Assembly (NCBI GenBank): GCA_963733065.1
Contig: CAVTBT010000007.1
Span: 124,001 to 188,000 of the forward strand
Origin: CAVTBT01 sp963733065
GTDB taxonomy: Bacteria; Actinomycetota; Thermoleophilia; Gaiellales; Gaiellaceae
Reading direction: 5' to 3'
Length of the DNA: 64,000 nucleotides
Notes under the pieces: generated by a model
Database searches by the model: none
Told to the model about the DNA's origin: nothing
Seen by the model: only the letters and a program-made list of their open reading frames with translations
Made by a program: the position numbers and the translations under genes
Shown here: positions 1 through 8,699 of the stretch, piece after piece
Layout of the letters: each line of letters begins with the position of its first letter
How positions within the stretch are numbered: the stretch's first letter is position 1

Positions 1-168
1 GCGGATCGCGTCGGTGAGCTTGTCCTCGCTGATCCCCAGCCGCTTGGCGACACCGGCGAGGAAGCCGTTGTCCGCCGAGCCCGTCGCCGCGACACCAGCG
101 CTCGCGCCCACCACGAGAACGCCCGCGGCGGCGGCGAGCGCCACCCATCGCCGTCTGCCGTTCAGCAT
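1..168 (-). CDS. secreted protein, 5' fragment (runs off left edge)
   Basis: Only the first 56 codons lie in the window. They begin at an ATG at 168 and have no stop before the left edge. The protein starts with basic residues (RRR at 5-7), then a hydrophobic stretch at about 8-28 that reads as an export signal. Next comes a mature start resembling the small LGIS-x-DKL helix seen in many short actinobacterial exported proteins of unknown function. An AAAGGA ribosome site lies 5 nt upstream (174-179). The promoter region carries two tandem 11-bp repeats. No function can be assigned from this fragment. Confidence 0.6.
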   Translation of the reverse strand, partial: MLNGRRRWVALAAAAGVLVVGASAGVAATGSADNGFLAGVAKRLGISEDKLTDAIR

Positions 169-173
169 GCTCG

Positions 174-179
174 TCCTTT
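174..179 (-). promoter_or_regulatory. Shine-Dalgarno AAAGGA of the left-edge secreted protein
   Basis: Read on the minus strand this is AAAGGA, 5 nt before the ATG at 168. It supports that start in a window where many genes have no ribosome site. Confidence 0.6.
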
Positions 180-217
180 CGTCGTCGGTTCTGCCACGTC
201 GCGCATCGTGGCGAGCC

Positions 218-239
218 AACCTAAGAGGAACCTGAGAGC
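218..239 (-). promoter_or_regulatory. tandem 11-bp repeat over a -10 element (candidate response-regulator operator)
   Basis: The + strand reads AACCTAAGAGG then AACCTGAGAGC with no gap. On the minus strand the 218-223 part is TAGGTT, a possible -10 for the left-edge secreted gene. Direct repeats with an 11-bp period are typical of OmpR/PhoB-type response-regulator sites. The assignment to that family is inference. Confidence 0.5.
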
Positions 240-242
240 ACG

Positions 243-881
243 CTAAGAATCGACGCGCGCGGAGCCGCGCTCGATGACGCCCGGAAGCCAGGCTCGCACC
301 GCGGCGGCGACCGCGTCGAGGTCGGTGCGCAGCGCATGGGTGCCCGGCACCCGCGCCACCGTCCGCAGCGGGCCCTCCGGCGGCATCCCGAACGGGTCGC
401 TCTCGCCCTGGACGACCAGCATCGGTGCCTTCACAGCGTCGAGTTCGTCCAGGCGGCTCGGCGCCTGCGCACCCGAACGACGGCGTGAAGGCTGGAGCGG
501 GAACGCGAGGCAGAGGACGCCCACCGCACCGGTCGCCGCCGCGGTGCGGCACGCCACGCGGGCACCCGACGACCGGCCCCCGGTGACGACCGCGAGCCCG
601 GAGAGCTCGCCGGCGCGCAGCTGCTCGATCACTGCTATCCAGGCAGCGTCGAGCTGGTGCGCGGGCGCGGGGGAGCGCCGGCCTGCGACGCGATAGGGCT
701 GCTCGACGAGCGCGACGGTGACTCCCTCGGCGAGGGCCACGTCGCGCGTGGTCACGAGGTCACGCGCCTCCACGCCGCCGCCGGCGCCGTGACCGAGGAC
801 GAGCGCCGCCCGCGGCCGGTCGGCCGCGTGCAGGTGCGCGACGGCCGGGCCGTGCGGCGTGTCCAGCTCGAGCGTCGGCAC
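243..881 (-). CDS. alpha/beta hydrolase, KANL3/Tex30-like
   Basis: A 212-residue protein with GTG start at 881. It has the short alpha/beta hydrolase core typical of the KANL3/Tex30/dienelactone-hydrolase-like group. A GHGAGG oxyanion loop lies at 30-35 and the nucleophile elbow G-R-S-S-G at 102-106 (Ser104). A probable acid Asp162 follows in the GESDPFG strand, and His182 in GTHAL. The substrate is unknown. It lies 13 nt downstream of the DtxR-type gene on the same strand and is probably co-transcribed with it. No signal peptide is seen, so it should be cytoplasmic. Confidence 0.8.
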   Translation of the reverse strand: MPTLELDTPHGPAVAHLHAADRPRAALVLGHGAGGGVEARDLVTTRDVALAEGVTVALVEQPYRVAGRRSPAPAHQLDAAWIAVIEQLRAGELSGLAVVTGGRSSGARVACRTAAATGAVGVLCLAFPLQPSRRRSGAQAPSRLDELDAVKAPMLVVQGESDPFGMPPEGPLRTVARVPGTHALRTDLDAVAAAVRAWLPGVIERGSARVDS

Positions 882-894
882 CGCCGGGGCGGCG

Positions 895-1581
895 CTAGGC
901 CGCGACCTTGACGTACAGCCCGGCCGCCGCGCGCTCGGCGATGCCGCGCTCGGCGCCGTTGAGCGAGACCTTCAGCTCGCCGGCGGCGGGCTGTGCCTCG
1001 CGGAGCTCGACGCGCGTGCCGGGCACGAACCCCTCCGCGTAGAACCAGTGCAGGAGGTCGCCGTCGTGCTCCGCCAGCCGGACGATCTCGGCCGTGGCGC
1101 CCGGCTCGAGCTCGGAGAGCGCCGCGAGCTCGCGGTTCTCGGACTGCTCGAACTGCGGGTCGACGGGCCAGCCGTGCGGGCACCGGTCGGGACGCCCCAG
1201 CCGCTCGTTGATGCGCTCGACCATGTCCTCGCTGAACGTGTCGCCGAGCTCATCGGCGTGCACGTGCGACTCGGCCGCGGTGTAGCCCATGAAGTCGGTG
1301 AGGAAGCGCTCGATCAGTCGGTGCTTCCGCACGACCCGCTCGGCCCGTTCGATGCCGGCGGCCGTCAGGATCGCCTCCTTCTGCTCGCCTCGCTCGACGA
1401 GCCCGTCGGCCTCGAGGCGCTTCAGCATCTCGCCCGCCGATGCGCGGGAGACGCCGAGCATCTCGGCCACGCGAGAGGCGATCGCCGTCGTGCCGGAGGC
1501 GGGCCGGTACTCCCCGATCGGGAAGGCCAGGAAGTAGATCGTCTCGAGGTACTCGTCGACGGAGTGGCCCTGGCCTGCCAT
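895..1581 (-). CDS. DtxR/MntR-family metal-dependent transcriptional regulator
   Basis: A 228-residue protein. ATG 1581 is chosen because a TAGAGT hexamer ends 7 nt upstream, giving a leaderless start. Residues about 8-65 form the winged helix-turn-helix (VAEMLGVSRASAGEMLKRL). Residues about 70-130 form the dimerisation and metal-binding domain. Residues about 155-228 form a FeoA/SH3-like C-terminal domain. His87 and Glu91 in the KHRLIERFL helix match ancillary metal ligands. The E-H pair usually found after the conserved acidic helix appears as G113-D114, so the metal site may differ from iron DtxR or MntR. It is likely to control metal homeostasis; targets are unknown. Confidence 0.88.
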   Translation of the reverse strand: MAGQGHSVDEYLETIYFLAFPIGEYRPASGTTAIASRVAEMLGVSRASAGEMLKRLEADGLVERGEQKEAILTAAGIERAERVVRKHRLIERFLTDFMGYTAAESHVHADELGDTFSEDMVERINERLGRPDRCPHGWPVDPQFEQSENRELAALSELEPGATAEIVRLAEHDGDLLHWFYAEGFVPGTRVELREAQPAAGELKVSLNGAERGIAERAAAGLYVKVAA

Positions 1582-1588
1582 CGAGGGC

Positions 1589-1594
1589 ACTCTA
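1589..1594 (-). promoter_or_regulatory. -10 TAGAGT of the DtxR-type gene (leaderless)
   Basis: Minus-strand TAGAGT ends 7 nt before the ATG at 1581. There is no Shine-Dalgarno in between. Confidence 0.6.
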
Positions 1595-2254
1595 CCCGGC
1601 CTGGGGTCGGTCCCAGCCGTTCGCCGCACCGGCGACCAGGTCGACCGCCAGACCGGTCTGCAGACGATCGGTGTTGACCACCAGGTCGTAGTGGGTCGGC
1701 AGCTCGGCGTCGACGCCGTAGAAACGCTTGAGGTACGCAGCGCGCCCCGCGTCCGACTCCTGCACGAACCGCTCGGCCGCGGCCTCGTCGACGCCGCGCT
1801 CGGACGCCACCCGCCGGTGCCGCGTCGCTGCGTCGGCCGTCACGAGCACGCGCAGCGTGTCCGCCCGCCCGGCGAGGGCCATCGACGCCGCGTGCGCGAG
1901 GATCACCGCGTTGCCGCGGTTGGCGGTCTCCTCGACCGCCGCGCGGATCAGGGCGCGCAGGTCCGCTCCCGCCGCGGACAGCGTCTCCTCGGCGTCGCCG
2001 AAGGCCAGGAACGCTCCGAGTGACGCGGACGCGGCCATTCCAGTGGGGCCGAGGTCGTCGAGCAGCCGCCGGACGAACGTCGTGCGGCGCTCGGCGTCCG
2101 CTGCGACGTGGTGCTCGACGCCCGCCTCCTGCGCCGCGCGGGCCACGATCGCCTCGTCGACGAGCCGGAAGCCGAGCCGCTCGGCGACCCCGCGGCCGAC
2201 CTCTGACCCACCGGCGCCGTCGGCGGACGAGATGCAGACGACGGTGCACGGCAT
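1592..2254 (-). CDS. cytidylate kinase-like family protein
   Basis: A 220-residue protein of the cytidylate-kinase-like family (AAK6/PF13189 type). Its N-terminus TVVCISSADGAGGSEVG carries the unusual P-loop of this family. A central Asp/Arg-rich lid region and a C-terminal strand VVNTDRLQTG, typical of the group, are also visible. These proteins are thought to phosphorylate nucleotides, but most have no proven substrate. ATG 2254 is supported by TACGGT ending 6 nt upstream. The frame is open further upstream, but that part lies in the divergent intergenic region and does not look coding. The stop overlaps the promoter of the next gene, the DtxR-type regulator. Confidence 0.8.
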   Translation of the reverse strand: MPCTVVCISSADGAGGSEVGRGVAERLGFRLVDEAIVARAAQEAGVEHHVAADAERRTTFVRRLLDDLGPTGMAASASLGAFLAFGDAEETLSAAGADLRALIRAAVEETANRGNAVILAHAASMALAGRADTLRVLVTADAATRHRRVASERGVDEAAAERFVQESDAGRAAYLKRFYGVDAELPTHYDLVVNTDRLQTGLAVDLVAGAANGWDRPQAG

Positions 2255-2260
2255 GGCGCG

Positions 2261-2266
2261 ACCGTA
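2261..2266 (-). promoter_or_regulatory. -10 TACGGT of the cytidylate-kinase-like gene (leaderless)
   Basis: Minus-strand TACGGT ends 6 nt before the ATG at 2254. Confidence 0.55.
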
Positions 2267-2471
2267 CGGGGACCGGCGCCTCGCGGTCAACGGGTCTGGC
2301 GTCGGCGACCGTGTGCCGGCCGGCGCGGATCTCGGTGCAACGGTCGATGACCGCGGACTCGACCTGCGCCGGCAGCCCGTAGCCAAACACGATTTCGGCC
2401 GTTTCGGGAATGCCGTTCGAGCGGGTTGCAAGCCGTCTGCGATGCGGCGGGTGGAGGCTCGGTGCTCCATC

Positions 2472-2480
2472 GAAAGGAGG
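2472..2480 (+). promoter_or_regulatory. strong Shine-Dalgarno AAAGGAGG of the propeller gene
   Basis: GAAAGGAGG ends 4 nt before ATG 2485. It stands out because most neighbours have no ribosome site. Confidence 0.65.
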
Positions 2481-2484
2481 GGCA

Positions 2485-3427
2485 ATGACCCCGAGATCGA
2501 GAGCGGCCGCGCTCGTGGCGCTGTTCGTCGTCGCGGCGACCGTCGCGGCGGTGGCCGCGGCCCAGAGCTTCGGCCCGTGGGGGGCTCCGGCGAGCGCCGA
2601 GTCGCTGCCGGGGACGAGCTCGGAGCTCAACACGCCGTCGCAGGACGGCTGCCCGATTCTCTCCCCGGACGGGCTGAGCCTGTACATGGCCTCGAATCGC
2701 CCGGGTGGGAAGGGCGGAATCGACATCTGGATCGCCAGCCGGGCTAGCCGGACTGCGCCGTTCGGCGCGCCCGTCAACGCGGGCGAGCCCGTGAACAGCC
2801 CGCAGGACGACTTCTGTCCCTCACCGATGCAGGGCGGCTGGTTCTTCTTCGTGAGCACGAGGCCGGGCGGCTGCGGCGACGCGGACATCTTCGTGACCAG
2901 GCGCGCGGGAGCCGGGTGGTGGGCTCCGGTGCACCTCGGCTGCCGCGTGAACAGCCCGGGCCAGGAGGCGAGCCCGTACCTGTTGACGCAGAAGAGTGGA
3001 CGGACGCTCCTCTACTTCTCGTCCAATCGGCCCGGCGGCTTCGCGGCCGACACCGGGCCGCCGGACCACGACATCTACGTCGCGCCGCTGACGCTGTTCG
3101 GCTTCGCCCCGCCGCAGGTCGTGCCCGGCCTCAACACGGCGCAGAACGACGTGCGGCCGAACCTCCGAGCCGACGGGCTGGAGATCGTGTTCGACTCCGA
3201 CCGCACCGGGACACTCGGAGCGACCGACCTGTACACGGCGACGCGGAGCAAGGTGACCGATCGCCTGGTCGACGCCGGTGAATCTCGGCGCCCCGATCAA
3301 CAGCCCCGCCGGCGAGAGCCGCGCCTCGCTCTCCTGGGACGGTACGACCCTCCTCTTCGGCACGACGCGCCCGGGCGTCGAGGGGTCCGCCGACATCTTC
3401 GTCGCGACGCGCACGAAGACGGAGTGA
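2485..3427 (+). CDS. secreted TolB-like beta-propeller (PD40 repeats), frame break near 3262
   Basis: Start ATG 2485 follows a strong AAAGGAGG site. Residues about 6-29 are a hydrophobic signal sequence. The mature part is a series of WD40/PD40 propeller blades, each with the pattern L-x-F-x-S-x-R-P-G-G...D-I-(W/F/Y). At least five blades are visible. The reading frame breaks at about 3258-3266; one surplus base there restores VNLGAPINSP and a last blade ending at the TGA at 3425-3427. Total length would be about 313 residues. It is probably an exported, ligand- or protein-binding propeller rather than an enzyme. The frame break may be a sequence error. Confidence 0.75.
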
Positions 3428-3451
3428 GGGCAGGGGACGGAGGCGCGCGGC

Positions 3452-3457
3452 TACGCT
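3452..3457 (+). promoter_or_regulatory. -10 TACGCT of priA (leaderless)
   Basis: TACGCT ends 7 nt before the GTG start at 3465, leaving no room for a leader. Confidence 0.6.
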
Positions 3458-3464
3458 CGCCGGC

Positions 3465-5395
3465 GTGCCGCTCGCCTCCGTCTACCCGCTCGTGCGCACG
3501 CGGGCGCTGGCACGGACGTTCACGTACGAGGTGCCCGACGGCGTCGGGCGCGGGGCCGTCGTGGCGGTGCGGTTCGGCCGTGCCGCCCAGCGCGGGGTCG
3601 TGGTCGACCTCGGCGTGGCGGCGCCCGACGGAGTCACGGTCGCGCCCATCGAGCGCGTCGTCGGCACGCTGCCACCGGCGCTCGTCGACCTCGCGCTGTG
3701 GCTCGCCGACTACTACGGCACGACCCCGGCGCGGACCCTCGAGCTCGTGGCTCCGGCCGAGCGCGCCCGTCGCGGCGAGCGCCGGGCGCCCGCCGGCCGC
3801 GAGTCGATGCGGGGGGAGAGCGAGCCACCGCAGCTCACCGCCGACCAGCTGGCCGCGGTGGCGCGGGTCGTGGGGGCGCTCGACACGGGCGGCGGCCACG
3901 TCCTGCTGCACGGGCCGACCGGCAGCGGCAAGACCGAGGTCTACCTGCAGGCGTGCGGGGCGGCCCTCGAGCGCGGGCTCGGGGCGATCGTGCTCGTGCC
4001 CGAGATCGCGCTCACGCCGCAGACGGTCGGACGCTTCCGCGCTCGCTTCGGCGACCGCGTGGCGGTGCTGCACTCCGCGCTCACCGACGCCGAGCGGCGG
4101 GACGAGCGGGAGCGGATCGCCGGCGGAGAGGCGCCCGTCGTGGTCGGCGCCCGCTCGGCGGTCTTCGCGCCGCTCGCCAGGCTCGGGCTGATCGTCGTCG
4201 ACGAGGAGCACGACGCCTCCTACAAGCAGGAGTCGGACCCACGCTACGACGCCCGTACGGTGGCGGCGAAGCGGGCTGCGCTGGAGGGGGCGGTCGCTGT
4301 CTACGGCAGCGCCACGCCTCGGCCGGAGAGCTGGCTGCGGCTCGAGCGGCTCGCGCTCGGGGCGAGGATCGGTGCGCCGATGCCGCGCGTGCGGGTCGTC
4401 GACCTGCGCCGCGAGGCCGGGTACCCGCTGTCGGCGCCGCTCTTGCGCGAGCTCGGACGGATCGTCGAGGACGGCGGCAAGGCGATCCTGCTGCTCAACC
4501 GGCGGGGCGTGGCGCCGGCGCTCCACTGCCGGGCCTGCGGCGCATCCCGCCGGTGCGGCCTCTGTGACGTCGCGCTCACGCTGCACCGCGACGACCGGCT
4601 GCACTGCCACCACTGCGGCTTCACCGAGGACGTGCCGGCCGCATGTCCCGTCTGCGGGGCGGCCGGTCTCGCACGGATCGGCGCCGGGACGCAGCGGCTC
4701 GAAGCAGAGCTGGCACGGCACCTGCCGGAGCTCGAGCGCATCCGGCTCGACGCGGACGCGGCGGCCAAGCCCGGCATGCTCCGCGCCGCTCTCGAACGCT
4801 TCGCCGACGCGGACCGGGCCGTGCTGCTCGGCACGCAGATGGTGGCCAAGGGCCATCACTTCGCCGGGGTGGCGCTTGCGGCCGTCGTGGACGCGGACGC
4901 GGGCCTGGCGCTCCCCGACTTCCGGGCCGACGAGCGTGCGTTCCAGCTGGTGACGCAGCTTGCGGGCCGGAGCGGCCGCGACGCCCCCGGGCTCGTGCTC
5001 GTGCAGACGTTCCAGCCGGACGCGACGCCGATCGCCCACGCGGCGCGCCACGACGTCGACCGGGCTTCCTCGCCGGCGAGCTCGAGCGCCGCCGCGAGCT
5101 CGGCTACCCGCCGTTCCGCCACCTCGTCGCGGTGCTCGCGGCCGGGCCCGAGCCCGAGGCGCCCGACCGGCTGCTCCGCGAGTTGCGGGCGGGCCTGGGC
5201 GACGCGGGCGCGGAGGTGCTCGGCCCCGCGCCGCTGCTCCGCCTACGCGGCCGCTACCGCGCGCAGCTGATCGCGAAGGTCGACCGTCCGCGCGCGCTCG
5301 CGACGCGTGCCGCCGCCCTGCTCTCGGCCGCCGCGCCGGCCATGCGCAGGGCGGGCGTGACCGCGGTCGTCGACGTCGATCCGCAGTCGTTCTAG
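3465..5395 (+). CDS. priA: primosomal replication-restart helicase PriA, frame break near 5063
   Basis: About 643 residues once the frame is joined. The N-terminal 3'-DNA-binding domain (1-105) is followed by a helicase core with Walker A GPTGSGKT at 150-157 and a DEEHDASYKQE box. The zinc-binding module shows paired C-x-x-C motifs (CRACG, CGLC, CHHCG, CPVCG). The gene ends with the VDVDPQSF tail. One base is missing in the run at 5061-5065, where HDVD should continue into GFLAGELERRRELGYPPF. It acts in restarting stalled replication forks. It heads the conserved priA-def-fmt-rsmB block. A probable sequencing indel is the simplest reading because the gene is otherwise complete. Confidence 0.9.
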
Positions 5396-5411
5396 GCCCT
5401 CGCGACAGCGC

Positions 5412-5439
5412 TTGCCGCGGCCGTGAGCAGGGCTACACT
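5412..5439 (+). promoter_or_regulatory. def promoter: TTGCCG - 16 nt - TACACT (leaderless)
   Basis: TTGCCG at 5412-5417 and TACACT at 5434-5439 give a plausible -35/-10 pair. The -10 ends 8 nt before ATG 5448. Confidence 0.6.
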
Positions 5440-5447
5440 CCCGACCG

Positions 5448-6020
5448 ATGGCGGAGGTCGAGGAACAGGTCGAGGACGGCGACGAGCGCCGCGACCCCGA
5501 GGCGGAGGCCCGGAGGCGGCTCGCGCTCGCCCAGATCCGCCAGTACCCGGATCCGGTGCTGCGGATGCGCGCCAACGAGGTCGACACGTTCGACGAGGAG
5601 CTCGCGCGGCTGGCCGAGCGCATGACGGCGCTCATGCACGACGCGCACGGAGTGGGGCTCGCGGCCACGCAGGTCGGCGTGCTGCGGCGCGTCTTCGTCT
5701 TCAACGACGGCGAGGAGGATCGCGCGCTCGTCAACCCCCGCATCGTCGAGAGCGCCGGCATGGTCGAGACCGACGAGGAGGGCTGCCTGTCGCTCGGGCA
5801 CGTGCGGGTGCCGGTCGAGCGCTCGCTCGAGATCACGGTCGAGGCCCAGGACCTCACCGGCGCACCGGTGCGCCTGGAGCTCGAGTGCATGCCGGCGCGG
5901 GTCGTCCAGCACGAGCTCGACCACCTCGACGGCGTGCTGATCCTGCAGCGCACGGACGACGCGTCGCGGCGCGAGGCGCTCGCGCAGTTGCGGCCGCAGC
6001 CGGTCATCGGCGTCGGGTAG
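5448..6020 (+). CDS. def: peptide deformylase
   Basis: A 190-residue enzyme that removes the formyl group from the N-terminal methionine of new proteins. All three metal-site motifs are present: GVGLAATQ at 68-75, EGCLSL at 111-116 (Cys113) and HELDH at 155-159 (His155, Glu156, His159). The first about 26 residues are an acidic extension not needed for the fold. ATG 5448 is fixed by the TACACT promoter 8 nt upstream. fmt begins 8 nt after the stop, so formylation and deformylation functions are side by side. Confidence 0.95.
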   Translation: MAEVEEQVEDGDERRDPEAEARRRLALAQIRQYPDPVLRMRANEVDTFDEELARLAERMTALMHDAHGVGLAATQVGVLRRVFVFNDGEEDRALVNPRIVESAGMVETDEEGCLSLGHVRVPVERSLEITVEAQDLTGAPVRLELECMPARVVQHELDHLDGVLILQRTDDASRREALAQLRPQPVIGVG

Positions 6021-6027
6021 CGCGCCG

Positions 6028-6823
6028 GTGCGGATCGCGGTCGCTGCGACCGCTCCCTTCGGCGCCGACGTGCTCGAGCGGCTCGCCGGCCGCTTCGACG
6101 TCGCCGAGCTGCTGACGCGGCCCGACCGGCCCGCGGGGCGCGGGCGACGCGTGAAGGCGCCGCCGGCCAAGGCCGCCGCGCGAGCGGCTCGGCATCCCCG
6201 TGCGCCAGCCGGAGCGCCTCACGGACGACGTCGGGCCCCGTGCGGATGTGGTCGTCGTCTGCGCCTACGGCCTGCTCGTCCCGGAGTCGCTGCTCGCCCA
6301 CGGGCTGTGGCTCAACGTCCACCCGTCGCTCCTGCCGCGCTGGCGCGGAGCGGCGCCGGTCGAGCGCGCGATCATGGCGGGCGACGCGGAGACGGGCGTG
6401 ACGATCCACCAGACGGTGAAGGAGCTGGATGCGGGGCCGATCGCCGCGCAGCGGGCGTTCCCGATCGGGAGCGAGGACGACGCCGGCACCGTGTTCTCTC
6501 GGTCCGCGGAGGTCGCCGCCGAGCTGCTCGCCGAGGTGCTCCCCGAGCCGACGTTCGTCCCCCAGTCGGCCGACGGCGTGACGTACGCGGCCAAGATCGA
6601 GCCGGCCGACCGCGAGCTCGACCTCGAGAGCCCACCGGGCGAGCTCGTGAACCGCGTCCGCGCGCTGTCGCCGCACATCGGCGCCAGGGCGGAGCTCGGC
6701 GGCCGGCGCGTGCTCGTCTGGCGCGCGCGCGTCGGTGCCGACGGCGGCTTCGAGCCGGTCGAGGTTCAGCCCGAGGGCGGGAAGCGGATGGCGTACGAGG
6801 CGTGGCTGCGCGGCCTGCGATAA
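6028..6823 (+). CDS. fmt: methionyl-tRNA formyltransferase, frame break near 6180
   Basis: GTG start at 6028. The N-terminal Rossmann part reads MRIAVAATAPFGADVLERL, then the RPDRPAGRGRRVKAPPAK substrate loop. The frame breaks at about 6178-6184. The remainder continues in another frame with ERLGIPVRQPERL, then LNVHPSLLPRWRGAAPVERA, which contains the catalytic H-P-S-L-L-P-R-W-R-G motif. The C-terminal OB-like domain ends at 6823. Joined length is about 264 residues, a little shorter than E. coli Fmt (315). One surplus base explains the break. It formylates initiator Met-tRNA and is translationally linked to def and rsmB. Confidence 0.87.
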
Positions 6824-8026
6824 GCCCGGCCCGCGCGGCCGCCTACGAGGTGCTGCGGCGCGTGTTCGAGGACGACGCCTACGCCGACCGGGCGCTCCGC
6901 ACCGCGACCGAGGGCCTGGACGACCGCGACCTCGCGCTGGCCCGGCGGCTCGCCTACGGCACGGTGCAGCGCGTCCGGACGATCGACCACGCCATCGAGA
7001 CGCTCGCACGGCGGCCGGTGGCGCGGCTCGACGCGCCCGTTCGCGCAGCGCTCCGGCTCGGCGCGTACCAGCTCGGCTACGTCGAGGGCGTCCCCCGCTA
7101 CGCCGCCGTGAACGAGTCCGTGGAGCTCGTCCGGCGCGCCCGGCTCGAGAGTGCGGTCGCCTTCGCGAACGCCGTGCTGCGCCGCCTCGCCGACGGCTTC
7201 GCGCCGCTGCTCGCGTCGCTCCCGGAGGGGCCGCTCAAGCACTCCTATCCCGACTGGATCTGGGACGTCTGGCGCCGCGATCTCGGCGAGGAGGACGCGC
7301 TCGCGCTCATGCGCGCACAGAACGAGCCGCCCGAGACGGTCGTGCGGCTCGTCCGGGGTGACCCGCCGGGTGAGGCGACCGACCTGCCGGGCGCGTACCG
7401 CGTCGAGCGGGTCGACGAGCGGGCCCTTGCCGCCGGGGCGATCTGGCCGCAGAGCCGCGGGTCGCAGCTGGCAGGGCTCGCCGTCGGCTCGCGCCCCGGC
7501 GAGCGGACGCTCGACCTGTGCGCGGCGCCCGGCGGCAAGGCGACGATGCTCGCCGGTGAGGTGACGGCCGTCGAGCTGCACGAGGCACGTGCCCGCGAGC
7601 TGGAGGAGAACGTCCGCAGGCTCGGCGCGGCACACGTCACCGTGATCAACGCCGACGGTCTCGAGCTGCCGCCGGAGCTCGCCGACTTCGACCGTGCCCT
7701 CGTCGACGCGCCGTGCTCCGGGCTGGGCGTGCTCGCGGCGCGCCCCGACCTGCGCTGGCGGGCGGCGCCCACTGCCCGACCTGCAGCTCGAGCTGCTGCA
7801 GGCGGCCGCCGGGCGCGTTCGGCGTGGAGGCACGCTCGTCTACTCCGTCTGCACGGTGAACGCCGACGAGGCCGAGGCCGTCGTCGACGCCTCCGGCCTC
7901 GAGGTCGACCCGACATTGACGGACGAGTGGCCGGCGTTTCGACACCCGCGCCGCCCCGAGTTCCTGCAGACCCTGCCGCACGTCCACGGTACCGCCGGCT
8001 TCTTCATCGCTCGGCTCCGTGCGTAG
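6802..8026 (+). CDS. rsmB: 16S rRNA (cytosine-967-C5)-methyltransferase RsmB, frame break near 7768
   Basis: The best start is GTG 6802, overlapping fmt by 22 nt and giving AARPAISPARAAAYEVL. An N-terminal NusB-like RNA-binding domain (about 10-140) precedes the SAM-dependent methyltransferase domain. LDLCAAPGGKATML is the SAM loop, VDAPCSGLG holds one of the two catalytic cysteines and YSVCTVN the other. The frame breaks at 7759-7773, between RPDLRW and LPDLQLELLQ, consistent with one surplus base. About 407 residues when joined. It methylates C967 of 16S rRNA. Confidence 0.87.
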
Positions 8027-8029
8027 GAT
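8024..8029 (+). promoter_or_regulatory. -10-like TAGGAT of rpe
   Basis: TAGGAT overlaps the rsmB stop and ends 7 nt before GTG 8037. This favours 8037 over the other in-frame GTG at 8019. Confidence 0.45.
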
Positions 8030-8036
8030 CGCCGAC

Positions 8037-8699
8037 GTGGCCTGGGACGGGATCCGACCGGTCGAGGTTGAGCCGTCGATCTACGCGGCCGACTTCGCCA
8101 GGCTCGGCGTGCAGCTCGAGGCGCTGCTCGCCGCCGGCTGCCGCGTCTTCCACTTCGACATCGGCGACGGCCACTTCGTCCCGCCGGTGACGATCGGTCC
8201 GGTCGTGCTGCGCTCGATCTCGTCCCTGGTGCACGAGGCCGGCGGCGTGCTCGACTGCCATCTCATGGTCGACGACCCCGTGCACCACTTCGCCGAGATC
8301 GCCGAGTCGGGCGGCGACAGCGTCACGTTCCACGTGGAGGCGACCGACGACGCGGCGGGCGTCATGGCGGCGGCGCGCGGGCTGGGGCTCGGCGTCGGGA
8401 TCGCGTTCGGGCCCGATACGCCGGTCGAGGACGCGGCTCGCGCCGCGGAGGGCGCCGATCTCGCGCTCTGCATGAGCATCGAGCCTGGCTACTCGGGGCA
8501 GCCCTTCATGCCGGCCGCGCTGCCACGGATCGAGCGGCTCCGCAGCCTCGTCTCGTGCCACGTCCAGGTCGACGGCGGCATCAACGAGGACACCGCGCGC
8601 CCGGCGCGCGACGCGGGAGCGAACCTGCTGGTGGCCGGCAGCGCGCTCTTCCGCGACGTGCCGGGCGCCTACGCCCGGCTCGTCGAGCTCACGGCGTGA
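8037..8699 (+). CDS. rpe: ribulose-phosphate 3-epimerase
   Basis: A 220-residue TIM barrel that interconverts ribulose-5-phosphate and xylulose-5-phosphate. Family motifs are clear: EPSIYAADFARLG near the N-terminus, HFDIGDGHFVPP with the first catalytic Asp, DCHLMVDDP, and QVDGGINEDTA with the second Asp and phosphate-binding glycines. GTG 8037 is preferred because a TAGGAT hexamer lies 7 nt upstream; GTG 8019 would add six residues. ribD overlaps the stop by 4 nt. Rpe supplies ribulose-5-phosphate chemistry next to riboflavin genes, a placement common in actinobacteria. Confidence 0.93.
   Translation: MAWDGIRPVEVEPSIYAADFARLGVQLEALLAAGCRVFHFDIGDGHFVPPVTIGPVVLRSISSLVHEAGGVLDCHLMVDDPVHHFAEIAESGGDSVTFHVEATDDAAGVMAAARGLGLGVGIAFGPDTPVEDAARAAEGADLALCMSIEPGYSGQPFMPAALPRIERLRSLVSCHVQVDGGINEDTARPARDAGANLLVAGSALFRDVPGAYARLVELTA

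Noticed and set aside
1422..2888. A 488-codon minus-strand frame across three genes
   Set aside because: It covers the DtxR and kinase-like genes in the wrong frame and extends into the propeller gene. No family pattern is present.
3258..5065. Programmed ribosomal frameshifting in the propeller gene and priA
   Set aside because: No slippery heptamer plus downstream structure is shared. Both breaks are single-base indels, and similar breaks occur in five other unrelated genes.
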